64,000 nt of DNA from Sweltsa coloradensis (lineage: Eukaryota > Arthropoda > Insecta > Plecoptera > Chloroperlidae): assembly GCA_024449915.1 (NCBI GenBank), contig JAMZAV010000053.1:496001-560000 (forward strand), written 5' to 3'. Both the position numbers and the translations under genes were made by a program. Positions 1 through 13,811 of the stretch are shown piece after piece (within the stretch, counting starts at the first letter, position 1; each line of letters starts with the position of its first letter). Below the pieces are notes generated by a model that ran no database searches, was not told the origin of the DNA, and saw only the letters and a program-made list of their open reading frames with translations.

Positions 1-974
1 AAGGCAAAGCAGTGGAGCAAGCAAAAAATGGTGTCATGATAAAAGTGCCGTGTAACAACACATTCTGAGTTAACTATACTCCAAACCAGGCGAAGTTGTG
101 AAGGAGTTGTTACAGTACGCGAAGATCATCTCGAGAGACGTTAAGAAACAACACAATTAACTCAGTTACTTAATGAGGTCGCAAGAATACTAGAAGCCTT
201 TGAAGAATGATGTGCTCTTACAGTATTTTACATCATCTTGGTCACAATAACTAAATGACAATCAGTATCCTTCCTCAAACTCATTAAACGAAAACGGTGG
301 TGTTGTGGTTATAATGTCATAACACTTTCAAAATACATTCTCGAAATACTTCTACCTACTATTTCATTAAAAACACATTAATTATGATGAGTATTACTTT
401 CTGCTTGAACATAAATAACATGTTATGATAATAGATCTCTAGACGACCTAACCATCATTGTTCGTGATCTCTTGTGTTTAGTTCAGAACGGGTAATCAGT
501 GAAGCTCGTATTGAATAATCCTCAAACCTCTTCACTTTCTTTCTACATAGTAATTGAGGTAGGCGACCTTCATAAAAGTGAGGTAGTCTTAACACGGTTG
601 GTTAGGTTTCTACACGTAACTTTTTAACTTGTCCTTCAGCTTGACCACATGTTATAACACGTGCTCCGTTCGTTTTGTTTTACCACCAGAGAACTAATTA
701 TTTACAATTGCGGTGATCGAATCTTTGAGATGGCCCAGTTAAGTGAAGTACTTTAGTAGGGTAGCCAAGGACTTTAACGTTCAATACAAGCACTTGGTTT
801 ATTTTTAAGGTGACCTTGAAAGTTTAAAATGAATTAACTTTTGATCCACCTTTACTGTATTGCGATATTTCACCTAAATGACCTTCGTTTTCTGCTTGGG
901 ATTGCTTTCTGAAAACCACCTTCCTAAATTGAGTAACATCTGTCGTGCTTACATCAGAAATAACAAATTCTTAC
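1..974. other. Probable first intron of gene A, no other feature seen
   Basis: This stretch follows the donor at 967-974 on the minus strand. It is AT-rich with no long open frame and no recognisable second exon, so the next exon is beyond the window edge. Confidence 0.45.
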
Positions 975-1204
975 CCCAAATATTAAGTCTAGTAGGAAGT
1001 TCTTGACTCCGAACCCCTTGGCAAGCTTGAGTTCGATCGCCTTCTTCTCCCTGTCTCCTCTCTCGTCTAGTACCGGCCCGAAGACTTGATCTGCCTCGTA
1101 TACAGGTCGTGAGTCATCGGCAGCCTCGCTCAGGCCCACCAGTACACACACTAGCGTCACAGCACACAATGTGGAGAATCGCATCTTGCTTCAGATGGGG
1201 TAGT
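975..1204 (-). CDS. First coding exon of an unrecognised secreted protein (gene A, partial)
   Basis: The exon reads from the ATG at 1184 down to 975 and encodes 70 residues. It starts with a clear signal peptide (MRFS, then a hydrophobic core, then GLSEA with a likely cut after the Ala), followed by an acidic stretch (residues 22-47) and a Lys-rich to hydrophobic end (KGFGVKNFLLDLIFG). It stops exactly at a strong donor, GGG then gtaagaat, in phase 0; read-through would meet a stop within six codons. A ttccag acceptor lies 20 bases before the ATG (at 1205), so at least one upstream non-coding exon is likely. The remaining exons must lie left of position 1, because no matching acceptor-exon pair was seen in 1-974. 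The strand, the GGG/gtaag donor and the phase match the exons of the large gene at 49-63 kb, so the two could be related members of a cluster; that is inference. I do not recognise the family. Confidence 0.72.
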
Positions 1205-4200
1205 CTGGAATTAAGAGCAATCTGGTAAATTATTGTGCATAAATGGATGTTTAATCAATCAAGTCATGGGTGATGGGGGTTCGAGCGGTATCAGCAAAGG
1301 CCACCATTATGCTTGAGAAAAGATTCAATTGGTATCAATTGACTTTGAATTGCTCACTTAGTTAACCATTTTATCCATTTTCAAGTAACCAATTATTTCA
1401 ATTGTTTAATAATCGCTCAATAAGATCAATTTGTTATAATTGGTGTCATTAAGCCAAATTGATGATGAAATGCACAGATTGGTAATTTTTACATCACATG
1501 GTTTATTATCCTTAATTTAATCCTTAACAACCTTGGATACTATTCTTATATTCGTGAATCATAAATCTTCGCTCCATATTACAACGTTCCTTCCTCGAAC
1601 ATCTGACTTTGCAAGCTTTTCGATCGTACAACCAGAGTGTTGTCAGCTACGTTTAAATAACTATTTCTACATTTCTCAGCTCGATTTGTAACCCCATTAG
1701 CTGCCCAAATGATTGATTTGATCACTGAAATCGGTCACCCACTGACGAAAACCTGTTTTAATGGGGGAGTTAATATTATCGAGCTTGGCAACACTTGAAT
1801 TACTTCTACCTGTCAGATTACAATTTGACAATTCTAACACCTTCTTTAAGTCTCACATAGAAATGTATTGGATCTGCTTTTCTTATTTGCTCCTATCATA
1901 ATACCTAATCTTGGTACCATTGCCTCTTTGGTGACGGAAAGTTCATGGCTAGGGTGGCTTTGGATTGTAAAATTATATGAACGTAAGCATCTCACTCTTA
2001 CAAATCTATATGGTGAAATTTAATTTTTCATGCAGAGATGTAATAATATTATCCATCTTTTAAATGCATTTTATTCCAGTTCTATCACTTCTTTTAGTAC
2101 TTGGACGCCACTTTTCATAACAATTTTTCAATAATTTGTCATAAAAAATTATGGAAAACTAATTGATTTTGCTGGCTAAATGTTTCCGATAATTTTTACT
2201 AATGACGTTAAAAGTAGCTTTGAAATTATTAGGTTATTTACGCCTTTCTGTTGCAAACATGAACACAACAAACATCCCTTTGTAATATTTAATAATTTAC
2301 TTCGGATAGCTGGAGGGATCTCAAAATGCGATTTCGTGATCAAAATCGGGCGATAACCGATTTTGCATCATTGTTCATATTTAAATCAATCAACATATTA
2401 TGAATAAATACAAACAAAACAAAACCTTTACTGTTTTTAGGTGAATCTGCATTATTACAAGTTAATGTAAAGTAATTGCTCAAATTGTAGCCTATGCGTA
2501 TTGGAAGGTTATCATATTCCAGATGCATGCTGCACTCGCTTAACTTATTTTCATGGTCAGTATTTTATTTTAAAATGTAATAAAACTATAAAATACTTTC
2601 TTAAAATAATCTCGTTAAAACATAGTTACGAATCTGAGTTATCTATATTACCATCAAGGCACAAGGCTAGAATCAAGGGTAAGAATAGCAGGATTTGAAT
2701 CAAGATCACCATCTCTAACAGAACGAATTAATAAATGCACATCCTCATAGTTAAAGGTAAAACTGTGTTATTTCTGTTTCCGTGCGATGAGTTTAGCGAT
2801 CTCGTGTTATTGATTTGCTTGTACTGTTCCGTGAACTGCGTTGAAAAGTTTTTCGCAGAAAAGCAGATTCGGACGTCTCGGTCTTCAGTTAGGTACTAAC
2901 GACAAATTATCATAAAATTAACATCTCTTTAGTTTCGCCCTAACATGTCAAGTAGGTGCTTTCAGTGTCACGGTTGTATGGAATGACGAGGCTTTTCAGC
3001 TTACAGGCAGCTTCTTCAAATCTACGTTTCTGATTTTCTCTTAGCAAAATATTACATTGTTATAAAATAAACCTCTGTAAAAGAAACAAAGAAAATCAAA
3101 ATAATAACCTGCCGGTATTTAGTAATAAGGCGCGAATTATTTTATATTTTCGACAGACTTCAATCAAATTGCACTGAATTTGTTTCGAAAGAAAGGGAAA
3201 AAATAAAGAAAGGGAAGAAAGAAACGAAGAAACGAGGGTTGTGTTGAAAAGACAGATTTTCAAATCAAACTGAGAGATTCTTAAATTACTAATCACTAAG
3301 ATTGACTTCTTAGATTTCTTTTCACCAGTAAAATACAATGTAATATTTGTATGGCGTATTAATTTTTCAGACAGTCTGTTCAATTGATTGATTAGCTTGC
3401 CGTCGTAAAAGTTGGCATTGAGCATTCCGCGACGTTCCGCGTGAAATGATTACAGGAAGCATTGCCGACACTCCAAGCGAGAAGGTTGTTAGCTTTTACA
3501 ATAACTCGCACGTAAAAATATACGAACCGTGTACGCACATGCAAATAATGGAGCAATTTTAGCAGGGTCTAGTCTAGACGAAAATATTTCACTGCACATG
3601 ATACTAACATTTAAGCTGCAATTGATTATGGCGATTTGTTTTTCACATCAATCCAATTCTTTATGTTCGTCTTACTTTCTTTAACTTTGCATTAAACGTC
3701 TGGAGTTGTGAAATAAAATATATTCCCGTGTAAAAAACTTCAGAACATATGTTTGGAAATCAACTCTAAATTATGGTGTATAGATTTGATCAAAATGTTA
3801 GATTGATTTTATTGTCATACAAAATAATCGTAGATGTTTGTGAAGCTGTCTTATTTTTGAGCTTTAATTATTCTTTCTATACCATAGACCCTCAACCAGA
3901 AGTAAATCAAGGGCTAGGTATAGTAGGTACAACTTGCTTACTTGATTTACTTATGATCGATAGTGTACATTATTAATGATCTTTTAAGTTATATATGTTA
4001 TTGCAATGCAATTATTTTATTCCTGGCTTTGGATTTCACAGTTCAAGCTAAGATTTGGAGTATTATTCTCAAATGTACACTGTACAGTGTACAATCTGAA
4101 TGATATTTTAGTGCAAGGAGTCAAACGACTGGCGTTGCAATAGTATACATTAATTATTTTGTAAGTTTCACAATATTTGTATAGAAAGTGACACACAGTC

Positions 4201-4789
4201 TTGATGTTTGACGCCCTGGGCAACACGAGAGTGTCATACTACGTGATAGCTAGCAACACTTGTGAATTTAGCTGTAAATGTTATGTTTTAAGAGAATATG
4301 CAATATGCATTCTCTTTACAACTATACAAACTATTCTTTTTGTATTTTATTATATATTTATTTAGTATTCTTACAACTTTTACTTTTTACAACTGAGGTA
4401 AATAGTTCGACCCCAATCATATGAATTTAAATTCGCATTTAATCTTGCTCTAAGTAACTGCCAAACATTTACAACATTAGTGAGTTGTGCATTTAATAGT
4501 GTTTTAATCAAACTTATTTTAAAATGACAATCACAAATCAAATGTTTAGTTTTAGTTTTGTTCGATGCTTTAATTGAATTTGTATAATTTCCTGAAATGT
4601 GTATTTTGGAGATTTTTAAATGGAGGTTTTGTGGACATAATACAAAAATAAACCTACAAATACTTGCTATAACAGTTGAGCTTAAACGTACCAATTTTAA
4701 TCAAATAAATAATATGGGTTGAATTTCCGCCAATAACTTTTTAAAATTATATTGACAGTGCAGAAGGCTTATGTTTCTTTCAGCCAACT
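1205..4789. other. Non-coding, upstream of gene A
   Basis: AT-rich with only short random open frames. A 5' UTR exon and the promoter of gene A may lie here or further right, but I cannot place them. Confidence 0.4.
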
Positions 4790-5155
4790 TTCGTGCATGG
4801 ACGATTAAAAAATCAGATTACATAATTTTCACGGTTAATAATGTTACCAAAATATCCTATGCAAATTCCCATTCGGTTTGGAAATACGTAAATCTCAAGT
4901 AATGAAACAAATCGTTGGATTATGTACATGTATATACTTTTCCATTTGGTTAAAACTTTTTTGTTATAAAACCGTACATTTCAGAAGGTGTATTTTGGTT
5001 AATAATGTTACCAAAATTCATGCAACTCATTCGTTTGGAACATACGAAATTCGAGTCAATGAAACAAATCGTTGGATTATGTATCGTATGTATTCCCTTC
5101 CATTTGGTTAAAACTTTTTTGAAAAAAACCCATACATTTCAAAAGGTGTATTTTA
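4790..5155. repeat. Two tandem copies of a roughly 160-bp unit
   Basis: ggttaataatgttaccaaaa and gaaacaaatcgttggattat occur twice in the same order about 160 bases apart. Confidence 0.75.
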
Positions 5156-5518
5156 AAGAGTAATGTAAAGACATTGAATGAATATGTATTGAAACATGAT
5201 CATCAATAAACATATATGTGTGCTGTTTGTATTTATACGTTGTAATATAATGTTGTACCTTACACTTTTTGAATATGAACACAGTTTTTCGGGTAATTCA
5301 TGTGGATTGCTTTGATTATTTCCAACGCTTTGGAAAGTTCCCATGACCATTTCCAATGAAAATATCCAAATAAAACCGCAAGGATTTCCCCAAAAACTAC
5401 ATGGGCCTGGACCTCTCAAATTGATGTACGGAAGCATTGGAACTCAAACAATGTAGCTGTTGTATTGTTTATTATCCTAATATTGACAAATTGCTAACGT
5501 AAATACTTTAAAACGGTA

Positions 5519-5656
5519 GGCGCTCCACGCTAAGAAAGCAGATGCGCGCGCTTTCTACGGGCCAATCAGAGATTGTTATTTTAAATTGGGGCCTGCTGAA
5601 TGGCTACAATTCACCCGTTAAAAGCGCGCGCAACTGCTTTCTTAGCGTGGAGCGCC
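5519..5656. mobile_element. Foldback MITE, 138 bp
   Basis: Terminal inverted repeats of about 37 bases beginning ggcgctccacgctaagaaag, including gcgcgcgc, surround a short spacer. No TSD is clear. Confidence 0.75.
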
Positions 5657-6544
5657 AAATCTAAACGCTACACGTGGATCGATCGCATGGGTGTTGCCCA
5701 GCTATCGCGTCTGATACCAGGAGCTCAGAGGTTGTAGCAGCTCTAGTTTGTTGAGAAAACACCTACCACACTTGTCGACGCCTAGAGCAACCAACTCGAG
5801 GAACATGTAGACCTATCATATTCTTAAACGGGTCTTTCCGGAACAGTTTATGTATGTTGATTCTATTAATTATTAATTATTCTTAATTATTGACGATTTA
5901 ACATGTTACGAAATGTTGTGTACGTTGTAATATTTACGTGTGAAAGTTTGTTATTAAATGTATAAATATGAGAAGTTGTTGTTGGCCTTCCTACTGTATT
6001 ATTAAAGTGCAAGGAGTAAAATTAATGATTTGGTGTTAAGTTAGAATGTTAAGAGCTGATATTAGTATTGATTATTTAAAGTAACTTAAAATTAGCCATG
6101 CAATATATTATTGTGGGTTTGTATGAGTGTAGGCCTATAGTACAAGAACTGAGTTTGAGCACTGAATTCGATAATGAGTTTAACGATAACGGTATCATTC
6201 CTTCATAAAGAATTAAGAAAATAATGGGGAGGATCTTTTTCTCGGTCAATAATTGATTTTTTTGAGAGAATTTATGCTAAAGATATAACGAAAATGATGT
6301 GTTTAGATTTCGGTCCGTTAATAATATAGTAATAGCTCAGTCACGCAAAAAATTTAAATAAAAAATCCCATGGCATGGGCTACAATGCAGTCCATTGGTA
6401 AAGCAAGTAAGTGCGATGTGCGCGGAAAAATAAAGATTTCGTAAACCGACTTATTCACTGACGTAGTTATGCATGATTTGGGACAAGAAATGCGTATGAT
6501 TTGTATTTCAAGGAAGAAAAAGAACTTGTAAACTTAGTATATAA

Positions 6545-6690
6545 TACAATCCAGAAATTACAAAATTTAATTCGACTGGGGATTGAACCCGGATCCCCCG
6601 TATGCTGGGCCCCGTCGAGTACGATTTTAAAATGTCTGGAATATATTATATACTTTCAATCCCACATACGGAAGTGATTCCTGAGTAAGT
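6545..6690 (-). mobile_element. tRNA-like hairpin element, family S5
   Basis: Inverted ends (acaatccagaaatta with its near-complement at about 6640) enclose a T-arm-like gggattgaacccgg. The tail cacatacggaagtgattcc is shared with the copies at 29827 and 46541. Confidence 0.55.
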
Positions 6691-6778
6691 CTTTGTTGAA
6701 ACAAAATACATTTTTGCATGCTTTTTAATGGCTAAGTGATTCTGATTTTGTTGTTTGACGTCTCTAATATTGCAATTT

Positions 6779-6925
6779 TGCTATTCGAAACAATGATAAG
6801 TGATAGATGAAGGTGGACAATTAAAGAACCCATGCTTTATGCGGAATTTGAACCCGCATCCGCCTAGTGTCAAACGCCTCGGATCTGCGCCCCAATCGTA
6901 TCTAAGAACGAGTTTGTTTGACGCG
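6779..6925 (-). mobile_element. tRNA-like SINE with the S1 tail (family S3), minus strand
   Basis: Read on the minus strand: tRNA-like GGGTTCAAATTCCGC, then tcatctatcacttatcattg and ttcgaatagc. It aligns with the 28645 copy. Confidence 0.65.
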
Positions 6926-7444
6926 TCAGTATAATGCCTCACTTTTTTTAGTTATAATAAGCCAATTTATGTGATTATTTCTATACAACCAAAACAATAA
7001 TGTGTATTTTGAGCTAGTCTGTGTTGAGCCGATTAATTGAATGATTATAGAGTTAAATGTGTGAAGAGTTAGTGAAGCTAATTCACTTGGTTTGTAATTA
7101 TTTTTAATATTACGAATAGAAATAATAATGAGTTGGTGCGTTGAATTCGTGCAATAGTTGTAATGAGTCGTAAAGCTTCGATTAAGAATTATAATTTGTG
7201 TTTTAAGTGAATAGCCATGATTTAATTTGTGGTAATTTATTTCGTTATACTTGTGATTACTCGCCATTTAATGAGTGTGTGAAGTAAGTTTTAATAATTT
7301 GAGTTTATTTACGTTGTAATGATCAGTTTTTGTAATTATTCACAACATGATTTTAAATTATAAAAGTTAGTGTGACAATGATGTATTGATTTATTTAATA
7401 TTTTTCAATACATTCTGATTGCTGTGCAACGTGCATATTTATAA

Positions 7445-7525
7445 AACATTGCCCCGGTCGGGATTCGAAACCATTCGATTACTTAATCTTAAGCTACCAG
7501 TTGAGCTACCCTTATTCGGTCAAAT
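7445..7525 (-). mobile_element. tRNA-like SINE head, decayed
   Basis: On the minus strand gggtagctcaactggtag resembles an A box and ggtttcgaatcccgacc a T arm; the middle does not fold as an anticodon arm. Confidence 0.45.
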
Positions 7526-7950
7526 TACGGAATATATGAGATAGGGGTAGCAAACTCGCATAGTGCCGATAATAACAAAAGTTGTGTTTTAAGTCTTCAT
7601 TCTAACAAAAGTTCAATTCAACTACGTCTTTAGGTGCTAATAGATAACGTGGGGGTCGCAGAGAAAAGTTTCTGAACTTTTTGTCCTAGTTCAGTAAAAC
7701 ACATTACTTTTGCTTTCACACTACGATCGGTCATTGATCGGAAACGTTGTTATCAAATACGCTTCGTCATAATAACAATAATAGCCCGAGCACTGTTCCA
7801 TGATTGAATATCCATTCACAGTACGGTTTCAACGTCTCGCCGTGACTCGATTCACCTTGTTGTCTGGAAATAAGATCCATTCTGACAATGTATCTTGTTG
7901 TTAGTCTCGTGAACACAACGCTGCACACTTACGTTTACACTTATACTGCC

Positions 7951-7971
7951 TCCCCCCCCCCCAACCCCCCG
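7951..7971. repeat. C-rich tract
   Basis: Run of C with two A interruptions. Confidence 0.8.
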
Positions 7972-8762
7972 TCTAGGTCTAAACGTCTCGATACCTCTAG
8001 TTGATCTACGTACTTGACTTCCGATAGCAAGCAGAACGTAGTCGAATATGTGTGAAACTTTAATTATCGCCCTATCTACAACGAGTTCATACTATTATTA
8101 GTAGTAGTATTGTATTGATTTGGTTAAAATCAATTAATAATGTGCATATTGTAACAAAATTTAAATTTAAAAACTACGATGTAAGTATATAGATAGTTCT
8201 CATAAAAATAAAGATATGAATAAATAAATTATTCAATAAATAATAATATATTAATTTCAACTACGATCTAATCATTTAAAATATTAAAGTTAATAATACA
8301 TATAAGTATTAATAATATACTACCAATTACCACTTATTATGATGAAACTATTGTAACTCTGCTTCTAGTTATTAATGTATATAACTAATTTTGCAGTTAT
8401 TTATGTTACGTTTTGTTGTATATAAATATTATTTAAAATAATTAAAATTGATTTGTTCTTGATACTATATCGATGAGACAGTTAAAGTTAATCCAACAAT
8501 TCACTGTTATGTTTGGTTAGCTATGAGCTCACACTACACTACCGCCTGGTATCACTTGTATGTACGAATCACTTCCGTCGACGTATCACCTCACATGTAT
8601 GCCGGAGACTCGTAGTACTGCGCGCTACCTCCTCAGTCAAAGAAAGCTAAGCTTACAGTGGCGCTGTCTTTATTTCTAGTCGCCCAATGAGGTCATTATA
8701 TTCTGATATCTTAGATCCTGGGAGCTGGTAACGAATCACTGCCTATTGGGTCAAGGAGATCG

Positions 8763-8798
8763 GTCTGCCTGCCTGTCTGTCTGTCTGTCTACCTGTCG
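8763..8798. repeat. (TCTG)n microsatellite
   Basis: About eight tetranucleotide units, some variant. Confidence 0.9.
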
Positions 8799-10161
8799 AC
8801 ATGCGCACTTTCATTCATCGACGAGCACATCCCCAGTAGGATTTTTTTTGTAGAAACTATTGTTTACTTGATTTGTTTGTATTTTTTGTGTGAGAACGTT
8901 TGAAAATTTAGATTTTGGATATTGGTTTGTGGAAAAGATTTTCGATTATTTTAGTTATCCTTCTTTGTAAATCAATTTATAAGACTGAACAGGATAGACG
9001 TTAAATAAATTAGTAAATAAATCCTTTTTTTTAGCATTTCGGTGAAAGTTATGTATTGTGGTATGGGCAACTGGCGAGTTTGTTCAGTAGAATACATTGT
9101 TTTGTTTGCGTGGGTACATTAAAATACGACGAGGAAAGCGAAAATATACGAGGCGTTATGGCAAAACGTCTCGTGAATTTAATTTATTTGCTGCAGTGAG
9201 GATATTCTAAAGGAAAAGGCCCATAACAATCCATAAATGAACAATAAGTACATGTATTTTCATTCCTTTAACGTCTGCCCCATTCAGTTATAAAAACTGA
9301 TTCTCAAAGGACAATGATATAAACAATAAAATCAAACTAAACTATAATAATAAAAATATTGAAACGTCGCATGATGTGTTATTTACTTCAACTTTAAATC
9401 ATAAATGAGACGAATACACGAAAAAATATTGATTTTTCATTCGGGATTATTGCAAGTTAAACTAAGCCCATTCAATTTCTACACTCTTATTATAACAATT
9501 TTGCGATTTTGTACAATACACCAAAAGGAATCAGTTACAATAATATGTTACGGGTATAAGTGGAAAAATGTACCAAGCTATATAACATATTATAGTACCG
9601 ATGTTTCCATTTTTAAATATATCAACGTGATTTGGAAAAGTGGTGGAAGTCTTTAACAAGAAAGCTATTTTGTTCCCTAAACAATTTCATGCCACTTTAC
9701 GAAAACCTATATAATTTTCCGCGTGTACATTATTACATTTTGCGTGTCGTGCATTCATCTCCCCAGCCTTGTATAACACACATTCGTCCAAGTGTGCTGA
9801 TCGATCTATTGATCTATTGATTCATCGGCATAATTTATTGTTTGAATATTTTCTTCAATATATTTAAAAGAACAAGCGGGGGAAAAGTGGTGGGAATGGG
9901 AGAAATGTGGAATGAAGTGGTGGAGAGACCTAAGGATTAACCAAGTGAGATGTAAAGACATAAGAAGAAATATTTCATTTAGGTGGACCCGAGGGCCCAG
10001 AGTCAGGCCCCACCCCCACCCCTACCCGACCTAATTGTTGAAGTAGGGTGGAATATCGACTGATCGATTATCCATTCACCAATTGGTTCACTAAATCATT
10101 CTTTATAATTATGTATAATTATATTTTTTATTTCTTAAGTTTCTCGTGGGAAACCTAGCCA

Positions 10162-10425
10162 GGGGGTCTAATTACTAAAAGTGACAGCGACAACGTTAGT
10201 GACAATAGACAACCAACAACTTTAGTGAGATGAGCAAGTGAGAACTACCAACTCGAATTTTCATCAAACCAAATAGTTATTACTTACATTTGCTGTATTT
10301 AGTTGTTTATTACGTTATGGAAACGTTGGCAGACGGTATTTAAAATGTTATATGTGTAATTGTTACCATACACAACTTATAAGCTTGTAAAGTTTCTGTC
10401 ACTGTCACTTAGTAAATAGACCCCC
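10162..10425. mobile_element. Foldback MITE, 264 bp
   Basis: Ends ggggtcta, t/attactaa and gtgacag-gaca are inverted over about 28 bases. No coding capacity. Confidence 0.65.
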
Positions 10426-10483
10426 AGAATGCAATGCATGCCACTCTCCAGGTTAGACATTTTAAAATTAGGATAACTGTGAA

Positions 10484-10660
10484 TGGATGACCGAGGGCTG
10501 TTTAAGAGGACTCAGTACCTTGCATTAGCGTAGACGACCAGATAAAACTTCAGAAAAACTTTCAGTCAGGATTGCAGGTTCCAGTTTCAAACTCTGAACT
10601 TCCCGAATCAGAGTCTCGATTGCGCTTTACGCTTGAGCCACCCCTATCGGTTCTCTAACA
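10484..10660 (-). mobile_element. tRNA-like SINE, family S4
   Basis: On the minus strand a tRNA-like head (gggtggctcaagcgtaaag, later gttcagagtttgaaact) leads to cctgactgaaag and a tail with the complement of ccgagggctgtttaag. The same order is seen at 15285, 22580 and 45730. Confidence 0.6.
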
Positions 10661-11339
10661 TTAATTCATTAGTTTATTAATATTTCGCTTTTAGGACAGA
10701 TCTAGATAAAAAAAAACTAACTCCTTCGATGTACATAAATGTACTTTTTATAATTTTTAGCTTTTCTCATTACACGAATTCACTTTTAATATCGTGCATT
10801 CTTTAATTAAACGTTCATAGACTTAATACGTATAAAAAATTGATTTGTGCAATTATTGTCTGTAAGAGTAAACACCATCATGATTCATAATTAGCATATA
10901 ATAAATAATGTCACAACAATGCTGAGTTGTTCATAACATTTGTATAAATTATCGCATTGTCTTCATTGACGCCCATTCATACATGAGTTACAGCAATACA
11001 TTACAGTATTATTGTCATGCAGGTTATGCGATCTCGATTTGCATTGTAATGAGATGTTAAAAAACGGAAATGCATTGTTAAAGGCTATCAATTATAATAA
11101 GCTTACATTACAAAATGATATTTACCAATACTCATTGAGCGATAATTTAAAAACGAATTATGAACCAATTGAACTTTTAGTGCAGTGTGTCGTAGGGAAA
11201 ACTATAAGAAAACTGGAAAAACAAAATAATTTGGATGAAGCTCAATCAAAATAGGGATAGATTGACATTTATTGGTTATTTTTTAATCGTGTATTGCATA
11301 TAATATTTTGTTGAAATACAGTTTTGCTAATGATTTTTA

Positions 11340-11830
11340 TACTAGGAAGCTTCGCAAACGCTTTTTCAGGCGCATTGTTGGATGAGCGTAATTTTTTTTA
11401 AACGAAAAAAGCGTAAAATAGAGATTTTCATGAGAAATAATTTTACGATTACGCTCAAATTTCACACGAATATATAAATTCATGAAATTAAGGTTCTATG
11501 AAAAAATCATTACAATCAGGCAAAGCTGTAGGTGTTATAAGTCGATTTTTTTTTTAAATGGAAAAAAATCGTAAAATTGCGATTTCATGAGATATAATTT
11601 GTTGATTGCGCTCAAAAACGTGGCAGTTCTAAGTTCAGAGATTTCGAAGGCCTCCAGAAAATTTCATCGCAATCGGAGTATCGGTTTAGCCGGAATCGTG
11701 CTAACAAACAGACAAAAATACAAAAAAAAAAGAAAAAGAAAAGAAAAGAAAAAAAACATTCCGGATTTTTTTCTCCAGTGTAGTGAAATGGAATCTTCGC
11801 TTCGCTCGCTACGCCCATCCAAAAATATAA
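11340..11830 (+). mobile_element. Interspersed repeat with shared 3' motif
   Basis: Holds atttcatcgcaatcggagta followed by ggtttagccggaatcg and an A-rich stretch, an arrangement common at the 3' ends of insect transposons, and tcgcttcgctcgctacg. No coding frame. Confidence 0.4.
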
Positions 11831-13039
11831 TGAACAGTACTTGAATTACTTTGAAATAACTATTATTCAAATAGACTCAATAAAACAAAAGATGTCGTGA
11901 TAACATTTCTATATAACTCATTGTGTGAGTTTAGTTGGTATACTATTCGGGGCAAGCGGCGACTGGGAGTAATGTAGAAGAGAGCACAGTGTAGTGTGGG
12001 GAAGTGAGGAAGGAGGAAAGGAAGTGGGGAAACGGAAATGAAAAACGAGAAGAGTGACAATAATAAGTAGAACAGAGAAGCTATAGGGAGTTGAAGAGTA
12101 GACGAACCCAATATGGGTAGAAGAGATGGTTAAAATGCGGAAACAGTGATTGATATACTAACGCCAATTTCTGATATGACAAAAGATTATAGATGGTTAA
12201 CAGTTCAAGAAAATATTAAATTACATATGTTAACTTTTATATACAAATTGAAAACAATCATTTGCCGAGTTATTTAGAAGAAAAATTAAAGAGTGTGGAG
12301 GAAATAAATGGAAGAGAGACCAGACAAACTGATACAAATGAGCTATATGTAAGTTGATGTAATTCAAAAAAATACCAAAGATCATTTTTATGCCAAGGAT
12401 TAGAGAATAAAAAAAATTGACAGCAGTAGTAAAGGGGTCAAGATAATATGTACCTAGTTTTAAATTAAAATGTCGAGAATGGTTAATTAAAAATATAGAA
12501 TAATTTGTAATATTATGTGTGTGAGTATGTGAAAAGACAAAATTGTAAATTATTACGTGACAATTGTGTAGCTTAGTAATATAGCTAAATAAAGTAAAAA
12601 ATAAAATAAAAATGAAATAACATTTCAGATTTCCGAATCACTACTGAGCCCTCTGCGTATTTCATGCACGTCTATTACACGATCAATAGAGGTACGTGAA
12701 AATAGCGTTTTTTGAATAGATGCTACAAAGCGCTATTTTTCACTTAAAACTAAGATGTTGCAGTCGTATTTAATTTTATTTTCCATAGTATCTATGATTT
12801 GTGTATAAGCATTTTTATTCTGTTGATTTAAATTCAACCTTGATGACATAATTTCAAAATAAAAATATGAAAAAACTTCGTACACAAGTTTTTGAAGGTA
12901 GCAAAAAAATGGATGCTACAAAACTCTGTAAAATGACACTTGAAACATTTACCTCTACGATCATTACAGCACTCGGCGTATCTTGAAGTAACGAATTTTT
13001 AAGATGATCAAGTAATCTTACTTAAATTATTATACTGGA
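11831..13039. other. Non-coding, possible decayed repeats
   Basis: A-rich in the first half. Weakly inverted sequences around atgctacaaa at 12720 and 12912 were seen but no clear element. Confidence 0.35.
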
Positions 13040-13325
13040 ATTCGTTCCTAATTGATATTAATTAATCAGCATGATTTGGCTGATATATAAAGTGGAACAG
13101 TAGTTGCCGTAGTCTATCTGGGGATCTTGACCTTGAATCGTGACCTTGAGACTAGACAATACGTAACAGCTCGAATCAAAACTAGTATTTAGTTAGTTGG
13201 GATTGATTATTAAAGAATTCAAGTGTAAGTTCAACGTATTCACTTCATTGTAGTGTTGGTTGCTATCTAGGTCTCACTGTGATGCAACCAACTTGTTTCT
13301 CATACCACTGGTTTGTTTGAGTGAC
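13040..13325 (+). repeat. Dispersed repeat, copy 1
   Basis: Matches the reverse complement of 16078-16350: cttgaccttgaa, tcaagtgtaagttca, gatgcaaccaactt and flanks in the same order. Confidence 0.65.
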
Positions 13326-13811
13326 TTACATGCAAGAGGTAAAAGTGCAACAACTTTATAACAACTTTCAAAGCCATGAAAACGCAGGTTAAAAAACAAA
13401 AAAAATTATGTTAATTGAAAAATAAATACAATTTTATACCTACATGAATTTCTTAATATTATTGCAATGTAATAAATGTTAAGGGCATTATTACATTGCC
13501 AAACATTCTAATTAGTCGATTCTATTGTTGCTTTAATTACACACGTAATGACGTAAATAATTTTTTTAATAACTATTTCTCACATTCATGGAAATAATTA
13601 AACAATTATTATAAACTTTTAATTTTATTAATTGCTTCTCCATATACCTAGTTCTTGGATTGCATGCCATACAGAGAAATAGATGTGGCCTCTAAGGTGT
13701 GTGGGTTCGAATCCAGCATCAAGCATGCACTAAATTTGTAACTGACGACCAAATCTATCAGCACTCGTGAACTTTATTTGAACTCGAATCGTATATTATA
13801 TGAAGAAAGAG

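Larger units (their letters stand above)
7530..10160. other. Non-coding, nothing recognised apart from simple repeats
   Basis: AT-rich, with a C tract at 7951 and a TCTG repeat at 8763. The short open frames at 9405-9820 have no codon or motif support. Confidence 0.4.

Noticed and set aside
12680..12965. Possible foldback element
   Set aside because: The inverted similarity around cgatca-tagaggta is too weak and interrupted to call.
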